A DNA stretch of 8,994 nt from contig JAFGDX010000202.1 in assembly GCA_016931875.1 (NCBI GenBank), forward strand, positions 1 to 8,994, read 5' to 3'. Of the stretch, positions 1 through 5,067 are shown one piece after another (the stretch's first letter is position 1; each line of letters begins with the position of its first letter). The position numbers and the translations under genes were made by a program. The DNA comes from Prolixibacteraceae bacterium (GTDB lineage: Bacteria; Bacteroidota; Bacteroidia; Bacteroidales; Prolixibacteraceae). The notes below the pieces were generated by a model that had not been told where the DNA came from, did no database searches, and saw nothing but the letters and a program-made list of their open reading frames with translations.

Positions 1-2
1 AA

Positions 3-629
3 AAACTCATCGAGAAAAAAATTGTTACCAATAAGTTTTCAGATGTCAACTTCTCCATATCCTCCATTTTCCTCGCAAAAGACAAGGCAGGGTACGACTG
101 GCTCGATTACAACAGTTCTATTCAGAATCGCCCCTGTAACTATACCAACAATATTCTGCGAATTGCCCAGCAACATAAAATGGTTGCTATTAACAGTGCC
201 ATTGGAGTCGACCTTCATGGGAATATTTGGGCCGATTCTTTAAAAAGCCGGCAAATTTACAGTGGAATTGGCGGACAAGCCGATTTTCTGCGCGGTTCAA
301 TTTTATCCAAAAACGGCTACGGAATTATCGCCATGGAATCGACTACCAACAAAGGCATTTCCAAAATTATTGACATGTGCCCCGAAGGAATTACCACCAC
401 CGCCATAGCTGCCGACCCCGTAGTTATTGTTACCGAAAACGGAGCCTTTACACCACTGGGATTAAACCTGGCTGAACACGCCGTTGGTATTGCGCACCTG
501 GCTGAACCAAATACCAAGGAAATGCTTCTTCGTAAAATTTACGACAGTCCTGAATTTTACAAACCCAGAGAAGCACTGAACAACAAAATCCCAAAAGGAT
601 TTATTCCATACGAAGCAATTGAAAAATAA
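3..629 (+). CDS. Acetyl-CoA hydrolase / acetate CoA-transferase family protein, C-terminal half (5' end outside window)
   Basis: An open frame enters from the left edge, with its first whole codon at 3, and runs 208 codons to TAA at 627-629. The visible part matches the second half of class I CoA-transferases of the acetyl-CoA hydrolase/4-hydroxybutyrate CoA-transferase family (about 430 residues). It has NSAIGVDLHGN (visible residues 64-74), the CoA-site loop SGIGGQADF (87-95), and the block ITTTAIAADPVVIVTENGAF. Family members move CoA between acyl-CoA and a carboxylate such as acetate, or hydrolyse acetyl-CoA, in the cytoplasm. The catalytic Glu should lie only a short distance upstream of the window, so it cannot be checked. 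The usual TTTR and TEYG signatures read TTTA and TENG here, which suggests a divergent subfamily. Substrate is unknown. A thioesterase gene follows at once, probably in the same transcript. Family call is confident; the exact reaction is not. Confidence 0.88.
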   Translation, partial: KLIEKKIVTNKFSDVNFSISSIFLAKDKAGYDWLDYNSSIQNRPCNYTNNILRIAQQHKMVAINSAIGVDLHGNIWADSLKSRQIYSGIGGQADFLRGSILSKNGYGIIAMESTTNKGISKIIDMCPEGITTTAIAADPVVIVTENGAFTPLGLNLAEHAVGIAHLAEPNTKEMLLRKIYDSPEFYKPREALNNKIPKGFIPYEAIEK

Positions 630-657
630 ATCTTACATTCTTTACAAAAGGCTTTTT

Positions 658-1026
658 ATGGAAAATCACAAATTGGTTTTGCCGGGCGATCTTAACCAGA
701 ATGGTTATTTATATGGTGGAAATTTATTAAAGTGGATTGACGAATATGCCTGGATTGCTGCCACTCTTGAATACCCCGGAAGCAGTTTTGTAACCGTTGC
801 TCTCGACAAGGTCACATTCAAAAAAGGAGTAAATGAGGGCTCAATTCTAAAATTCAGTATTGAAAAATCGCACGAAGGAAATACATCAGTACAATACCTG
901 GTAAATGTATATTGCCAAAACAATTGCAATGTGGATCTTGAACTCATTTTTTCAACCCACATTACTTTTGTAAACATTGATAAAAACGGGGAAAAAATGC
1001 CACTTCGGAACCTGCCAGCCAAATAA
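658..1026 (+). CDS. Single-hotdog acyl-CoA thioesterase (YciA/BACH-like)
   Basis: A 122-residue cytoplasmic protein predicted to hydrolyse acyl-CoA to free acid and CoA. The N-terminal motif DLNQNGYLYGGNLLKWIDE (from residue 11) corresponds to the DTNANGxxFGGxxxxxxD signature of YciA/acyl-CoA hydrolases. N13 and D28 fall at the places used for catalysis in this family. The rest (FVTVALDKVTFKKGVNEG, then a strand ending FSTHITFVNI) fits the beta-sheet of a hotdog fold. The length suits one hotdog domain that would work as an oligomer. I chose ATG at 658, 28 bp after the CoA-transferase stop, because AAAGG at about 647-651 sits at a reasonable spacing and the family motif begins soon after. A TTG at 619 would add 13 residues and overlap the upstream gene. 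It is probably cotranscribed with the CoA-transferase, consistent with a role in CoA or acyl-CoA turnover. Acyl-chain preference cannot be read from sequence. Confidence 0.85.
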   Translation: MENHKLVLPGDLNQNGYLYGGNLLKWIDEYAWIAATLEYPGSSFVTVALDKVTFKKGVNEGSILKFSIEKSHEGNTSVQYLVNVYCQNNCNVDLELIFSTHITFVNIDKNGEKMPLRNLPAK

Positions 1027-1453
1027 AAACGGGGTAAAATATAACTCGCAAAAAATTACCGCTGCAAAGGGCACGTGAATTTACAAAAAAAAAGCTAAAA
1101 CACCAGCATAAAAACACAGTTAAAATTTATATATTCAGGTGTTATACAATATGTTGAATTGATTCCTGATTCAAATTTTTTATATTATTTTCGAAATTGA
1201 TTTTTTCAGTAACTTGGTAAATCTAATACTGCCTGACTTGTACAATTCGGCTGTACCATATTATCCCGTTCCGCTAAACGTTGATTGTTTCAGAACAACC
1301 ATAATAACCAATATTTACTTCGAAAAATTTTCAACAAGTAAAAGAAGATCGAACGGAGTTTATTAAAATTTGTTATAGGTAAGGAAAAAGACAATACAGC
1401 TTGCAAAATAATCTTTTTAATAATTAAATCATTAACTTTTTAAAACTACAGTT
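1027..1453. other. Gene-free interval upstream of acs
   Basis: This is 427 bp of AT-rich DNA with frequent stops in all frames and no convincing protein or RNA gene. It contains two weak inverted repeats: TTGAAT at 1154-1159 with ATTCAA at 1169-1174, followed by a T-rich run, and GTACA at 1240-1244 with TGTAC at 1252-1256. No clear hairpin terminator follows the thioesterase. The acs promoter and leader probably lie here. I found no good match to the Bacteroidota TTG / TAnnTTTG promoter; AAAATTTG at 1365-1372 is the nearest and lacks a -33 element. Confidence 0.5.
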
Positions 1454-3376
1454 ATGGTAAACAAAATAACCAGTTTAGCGGAATATTTTAGAAAATACCA
1501 GGAAAGTGTTGCCGACCCCGATGGTTTTTGGGGAAACATTGCAGAAACACATTTCTGGCAAAAAAAATGGGACCAGGTTCTCGACTGGAGTTTCGAGGGA
1601 AAAGATGCCCCAAGGGTCAATTGGTTTGTAAACGGCAAACTAAACATTACCGAAAATATTTTTGAACGGAACATGTTTATGCGTAAGGACCAGGTAGCCA
1701 TCATCTGGGAACCCAACGACCCGAAAGATCCGGAAGTAAAACTCACTTATGGTGAACTTTTCGACAAAGTAAAACAATTTGCCAACGCACTAAAAAAAAT
1801 AGGGGTTGAAAAAGGCGATCGGGTGGCCATATATCTGCCAATGATTCCGGAACTGGCCATTGCCATGCTGGCCTGTGCCCGAATCGGGGCCATTCACTCC
1901 ATTGTTTTTGCCGGATTCTCTGCCTCTGCCCTTGCCGACCGCGTGATTGACGCAAAAGCAAAAGTAGTGATTACTTCCGATGCCGGGTTCCGCGGAAACA
2001 AAACCATTCCTTTAAAAGCCATTGTTGACGAGGCGCTGGAAAAATGCCCCTCGGTGGAACATACCATTGTTTATAAACACAACGGTGACGATATCAAATT
2101 TAAAGACAACCATGATATTTGGTGGCATGACTTAATCAAGGGCGTTTCTTCTGAAAATACCGCCGAAGTGATGGATGCAGAAGATATGTTATTTATTCTT
2201 TATACATCCGGCTCAACCGGAAAACCCAAAGGAGTGGTTCATACAACCGGGGGCTACATGGTTTATACCGAATATACCTTTAAAAATGTATTTCAATACA
2301 ACGACGGGGATATTTACTGGTGTACCGCCGACATTGGCTGGGTAACCGGTCACTCTTATATTGTTTACGGACCGCTGTTAACCGGCGCCACTTCGGTGAT
2401 GTTTGAAGGTGTTCCTACCTGGCCCGATGCTGGACGTTTCTGGGATATTGTAGACAAATACAAAATTACTCATTTCTACACAGCTCCCACTGCCATCAGA
2501 GCGCTGGTGGCGCAGGGCGACCAATGGGTAACCGGCCACGATTTAAGCTCATTACGCGTTTTGGGTACAGTTGGCGAACCCATCAACGAAGAAGCCTGGC
2601 GCTGGTACCACGATGTGGTTGGAAAAGGCAAATGCCCGATTGTTGATACCTGGTGGCAAACCGAAACCGGCGGCATTATGATTTCACCACTGGCCGGAAT
2701 CACACCCACCAAACCTTCGCTGGCCACCCTCCCCCTCCCCGGAATTCAGCCTGTTTTGGTAGATCCTGAAGGCAATGAATTAAAAGGAAACGCCGTTGAA
2801 GGTATTTTGTGTATAAAATACCCTTGGCCAGGAATGCTGCGAACTACCTACGGAGACCATCAACGTTGTTTCCAAACCTATTTCTCTGCTTTCCGCGGCC
2901 TGTACCTCACCGGCGACGGCGCAAAACGCGATGAAGAAGGATATTACCGCATTATTGGCCGGATAGACGATGTAATTAATGTTTCCGGTCACCGCATCGG
3001 TACAGCCGAAGTGGAAGACGCCATTAACCAGCATCCCAAAGTAGTAGAGTCGGCTGTAGTAGGCTATCCGCACGAAATTAAAGGCTCCGGAATTTATGCC
3101 TATGTCATCTGCGAAGAAATGTCGGATACTGATTTGGCAAATATTGAAAACGAAATCAAGGCAACCGTTACCAAATTTATTGGCCCGATTGCCAAACCCG
3201 ACAAAATTCAGATTGTAAGCGGCCTTCCAAAAACAAGGTCGGGAAAAATTATGCGCCGTATTCTTCGAAAAATTGGCGAAGGAGATGCAACCAACCTTGG
3301 CGACACATCCACACTGCTCGATCCGCACGTAGTTGAGGAAATTATAGAAGGAGCCAAAGTAGAAGTAAAACGCTAA
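1454..3376 (+). CDS. acs: Acetyl-CoA synthetase, AMP-forming
   Basis: This 640-residue cytoplasmic enzyme turns acetate, ATP and CoA into acetyl-CoA, AMP and PPi, through acetyl-AMP. It is full length (family about 650). Visible marks in order are the ACAS N-terminal region (FWGNIAETHFWQKKWDQVLDW), the P-loop YTSGSTGKPKG (250-260), and DTWWQTETGG with W400/W401, the tryptophan pair that limits the acyl pocket to acetate or propionate. They continue with YLTGDG (D488), IGRIDDVINVSGHRIG (R503, R514), and the C-terminal PKTRSGKIMRRILRK. K598 in this last motif is the catalytic lysine for adenylation and the site acetylated by Pat-type enzymes and deacetylated by sirtuins in Salmonella (K609 there). 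A Pat-like GNAT fusion and a sirtuin are encoded downstream, so post-translational control is likely. The gene stands alone: a long leader precedes it and a strong terminator follows. Start at ATG 1454 agrees with the family N-terminus. Confidence 0.97.
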   Translation: MVNKITSLAEYFRKYQESVADPDGFWGNIAETHFWQKKWDQVLDWSFEGKDAPRVNWFVNGKLNITENIFERNMFMRKDQVAIIWEPNDPKDPEVKLTYGELFDKVKQFANALKKIGVEKGDRVAIYLPMIPELAIAMLACARIGAIHSIVFAGFSASALADRVIDAKAKVVITSDAGFRGNKTIPLKAIVDEALEKCPSVEHTIVYKHNGDDIKFKDNHDIWWHDLIKGVSSENTAEVMDAEDMLFILYTSGSTGKPKGVVHTTGGYMVYTEYTFKNVFQYNDGDIYWCTADIGWVTGHSYIVYGPLLTGATSVMFEGVPTWPDAGRFWDIVDKYKITHFYTAPTAIRALVAQGDQWVTGHDLSSLRVLGTVGEPINEEAWRWYHDVVGKGKCPIVDTWWQTETGGIMISPLAGITPTKPSLATLPLPGIQPVLVDPEGNELKGNAVEGILCIKYPWPGMLRTTYGDHQRCFQTYFSAFRGLYLTGDGAKRDEEGYYRIIGRIDDVINVSGHRIGTAEVEDAINQHPKVVESAVVGYPHEIKGSGIYAYVICEEMSDTDLANIENEIKATVTKFIGPIAKPDKIQIVSGLPKTRSGKIMRRILRKIGEGDATNLGDTSTLLDPHVVEEIIEGAKVEVKR

Positions 3377-3389
3377 AACTGAACTCAAC

Positions 3390-3423
3390 AAAAAGACATC
3401 TTCAACCCGGGGATGTCTTTTTT
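3390..3423 (+). terminator. Rho-independent terminator after acs
   Basis: AAAAAGACATC (3390-3400) pairs fully with GATGTCTTTTT (3412-3422) around an 11-base loop, and the 3' arm supplies the T run. It begins 14 bp after the acs stop, so acs should end its transcript here. The A-rich left arm could also allow it to work in the other direction, but no gene faces it. Confidence 0.88.
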
Positions 3424-3442
3424 GTTCCTGCTTTCATAAACT

Positions 3443-3469
3443 ACCGGAACATTACCTCCGGTTGTTTTT
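3443..3469 (+). repeat. Second hairpin in the acs-transporter gap (terminator or leader element)
   Basis: ACCGGA (3443-3448) and TCCGGT (3457-3462) form a perfect 6-bp stem around ACATTACC, followed by TGTTTTT. It may be a back-up terminator. If transcription of the transporter starts upstream of it, it would instead sit in that gene's leader. The sequence does not decide between these. Confidence 0.45.
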
Positions 3470-3514
3470 CAAATTGATATTCAACACATTTCAAAAAAAC
3501 CAAAAATCAAACTT

Positions 3515-4765
3515 ATGAATAACCAAAAAATCATGAACCGGGGATTTGTCATACTTGGCGCAATCCTTATTCAACTTGCTTTGGGGGCTATCTATGCATG
3601 GTCGGTATTTACACCACCGCTTAAAGCCGCCGGATGGTCGAGCGAAAACACACAGTGGGTTTTTTCTCTGGGCCTTGCATCTTTTGCCATTTTTATGGTT
3701 TTTGCCGGAAAAAAATTAACCACATGGGGGCCTCGAACCCTTTCGTGGCTCGGAGGAATCATTCTTGGACTCGGATATTTGCTGGCCGGAATTTTGGGAG
3801 GAACCAATTTTACTGCTCTCCTTATTTTAATAGGAATAGTGGGCGGCATGGGAATCGGGTTTGCCTATGTTGTACCCATTGCCGTAGGCATGCGCTGGTT
3901 TCCTGATAAAAAAGGAATGATTACCGGACTTGCGGTAGCAGGCTTTGGCTTTGGTGCCATGCTTTGGGTAAAACTGGCAGGCTCGTGGGGAAATCTTTTG
4001 GAAAACCTGGGGCTTTCAACAACCTTTATAATTTACGGCGTTGCCTTTGCCATTATGGTAATGATTGGAGGATGCTGGATGAAATTCCCACCCGCCGGAT
4101 GGAAACCGGAAGGTTTTGATGCGCAACAGGCCGAACAAAAAAATCCGGCAACAGTTACAAAAAACTTTTCCAGTTCCGAAATGCTGAAAAAGGCTCAGTT
4201 TTATCTCATCTTCCTGACCTTTGTTTTTAGCGCCGGAGCGGGTTTAATGTCCATCGGGCTGATGAAATTGTACCCCATGCAGGCCTTAATGGAATCGGGG
4301 ATAAGCGAAACGGCAGCCAGTGCAATAGCCGGAACGGCAATGGCGGTTTTCTTTGCCCTGGCCAACGGCCTCGGACGAATTTTGTGGGGAATCATAAGCG
4401 ATAAAATCGGCCGAAAACTCTCAATTATCCTAATGACCGGAATACAGGGAGTAACCGTTATTCTGTTTACATTTATGGCCGGCAATGAAATTCTCCTCTA
4501 TTTGGGTGCTACCCTTATCGGTTTTAATTTTGGCGGCAACTTTGCCCTTTTCCCAACCATTACTGCCGATACCTTTGGCGCCAAAAATGTGGGACAAAAC
4601 TATCCCTTTGTTTTTCTGGCCTATGGCGTGGGTGGAATTTTTGGCCCTATTTTGGGAGGTAAAATGGGCGACCTGAATAATTTTGCTCTTGCCTTTACCA
4701 TTTCCGGAATTGCGGTTTTAATTGGCACCTTGCTTATCATTTTTATCAAAAAACCTAAAAATTAA
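3515..4765 (+). CDS. OFA-family major facilitator (monocarboxylate/oxalate-formate antiporter-like)
   Basis: A 416-residue inner-membrane carrier with 12 predicted helices: about 10-32, 46-64, 74-96, 100-122, 134-156 and 167-189, a cytoplasmic loop 190-226, then 228-250, 265-287, 300-321, 325-348, 362-383 and 389-411. OFA features are LGAIYAWSVFTPPL in helix 1, the glycine-rich GIVGGMGIGFAYVVPI in helix 4, RWFPDKKGMITGLAVAGFGFGA at helix 5, and the MFS loop motif NGLGRILWGIISDKIGR (284-300) between helices 8 and 9. Known relatives include the oxalate:formate antiporter OxlT and E. coli YhjX, linked to pyruvate. Substrate cannot be read from sequence. The placement between acs and the ACD-GNAT gene makes acetate or another small monocarboxylate a reasonable guess only. 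ATG 3515 was chosen; ATG 3533 is possible and would remove six polar residues. Strong terminators on both sides mark an independent transcript. Confidence 0.88.
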   Translation: MNNQKIMNRGFVILGAILIQLALGAIYAWSVFTPPLKAAGWSSENTQWVFSLGLASFAIFMVFAGKKLTTWGPRTLSWLGGIILGLGYLLAGILGGTNFTALLILIGIVGGMGIGFAYVVPIAVGMRWFPDKKGMITGLAVAGFGFGAMLWVKLAGSWGNLLENLGLSTTFIIYGVAFAIMVMIGGCWMKFPPAGWKPEGFDAQQAEQKNPATVTKNFSSSEMLKKAQFYLIFLTFVFSAGAGLMSIGLMKLYPMQALMESGISETAASAIAGTAMAVFFALANGLGRILWGIISDKIGRKLSIILMTGIQGVTVILFTFMAGNEILLYLGATLIGFNFGGNFALFPTITADTFGAKNVGQNYPFVFLAYGVGGIFGPILGGKMGDLNNFALAFTISGIAVLIGTLLIIFIKKPKN

Positions 4766-4781
4766 AACAAAACGGATTGCT

Positions 4782-4818
4782 CAAAAAGACGCCTGAATGA
4801 GCGTCTTTTTGTATTTTT
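4782..4818 (+). terminator. Rho-independent terminator after the transporter gene
   Basis: CAAAAAGACGC (4782-4792) pairs fully with GCGTCTTTTTG (4801-4811) around the 8-base loop CTGAATGA, followed by TATTTTTTT. It lies 16 bp past the stop codon. The stem resembles the one after acs (AAAAAGAC...GTCTTTTT), as terminators in one genome often do. Confidence 0.9.
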
Positions 4819-4822
4819 TTAA

Positions 4823-4867
4823 AAACATGTGTTTTAAAACAGGTTACTGCAGGATTGTTTTTAAACA
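4823..4867. promoter_or_regulatory. Cluster of TGTTT/AAACA palindromes upstream of the ACD-GNAT gene
   Basis: TGTTTTAAAACA at 4830-4841 is a perfect 12-bp palindrome. A near copy, TGTTTTTAAACA, lies at 4856-4867, 26 bp further on and different by one base. AAACATGTGTTT at 4823-4834 overlaps the first with perfect 5-base arms. Repeated two-fold symmetric sites after a terminator and before a gene suggest an operator for a dimeric regulator. AT-rich palindromes also arise by chance, so function is inferred. Confidence 0.4.
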
Positions 4868-4881
4868 TATAAAAATGATAT

Positions 4882-4904
4882 TTACGTGGGGAGAACTAAC
4901 GTAA
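4882..4904. promoter_or_regulatory. Spaced inverted repeat, possible operator
   Basis: TTACGT (4882-4887) and ACGTAA (4899-4904) are exact inverted copies separated by the G-rich GGGGAGAACTA. The half-site centres are 17 bp apart, short of two helical turns. It could be a regulator site or a small RNA hairpin in the ACD-GNAT leader. I do not recognise a known regulator for it. Confidence 0.3.
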
Positions 4905-5067
4905 TCACCTGATTTTAAATAAACTTTAACCTTTCTCCTAAAAAATTAAAACCTTTGAACAAAATTTTTTAACCTGACTTTTTTTCATGAATTTTATAGC
5001 CAATTTCTTTCAACTTTGTAACCAGAAGTTCTGAAGACAAAATTTAAAAAATCAAAAACATACACAA

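Noticed and set aside
22..243. 73-codon + strand frame at the left edge
   Set aside because: It overlaps the CoA-transferase in another frame; the frame from 3 gives an unbroken family match.
619..657. TTG start extending the thioesterase by 13 residues
   Set aside because: It would overlap the upstream gene, adds non-family residues, and ATG 658 has a better upstream AAAGG.
1154..1180. TTGAAT/ATTCAA stem with T run as a terminator of the thioesterase transcript
   Set aside because: The stem is short and AT-rich, with G-T pairs at best inside, and it lies about 130 bp after the stop. Too weak to call.
2780..3391. 203-codon open frame on the - strand opposite acs
   Set aside because: It lies fully antisense to the conserved C-terminal domain of Acs, has no recognisable family pattern, and its start lies in the acs terminator. 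It is a shadow of acs codon bias.
5011..5018. CAACTTTG as a Bacteroidota -7 box for the ACD-GNAT gene
   Set aside because: One base off TAnnTTTG, but no TTG element at the right distance upstream, so not called a promoter.
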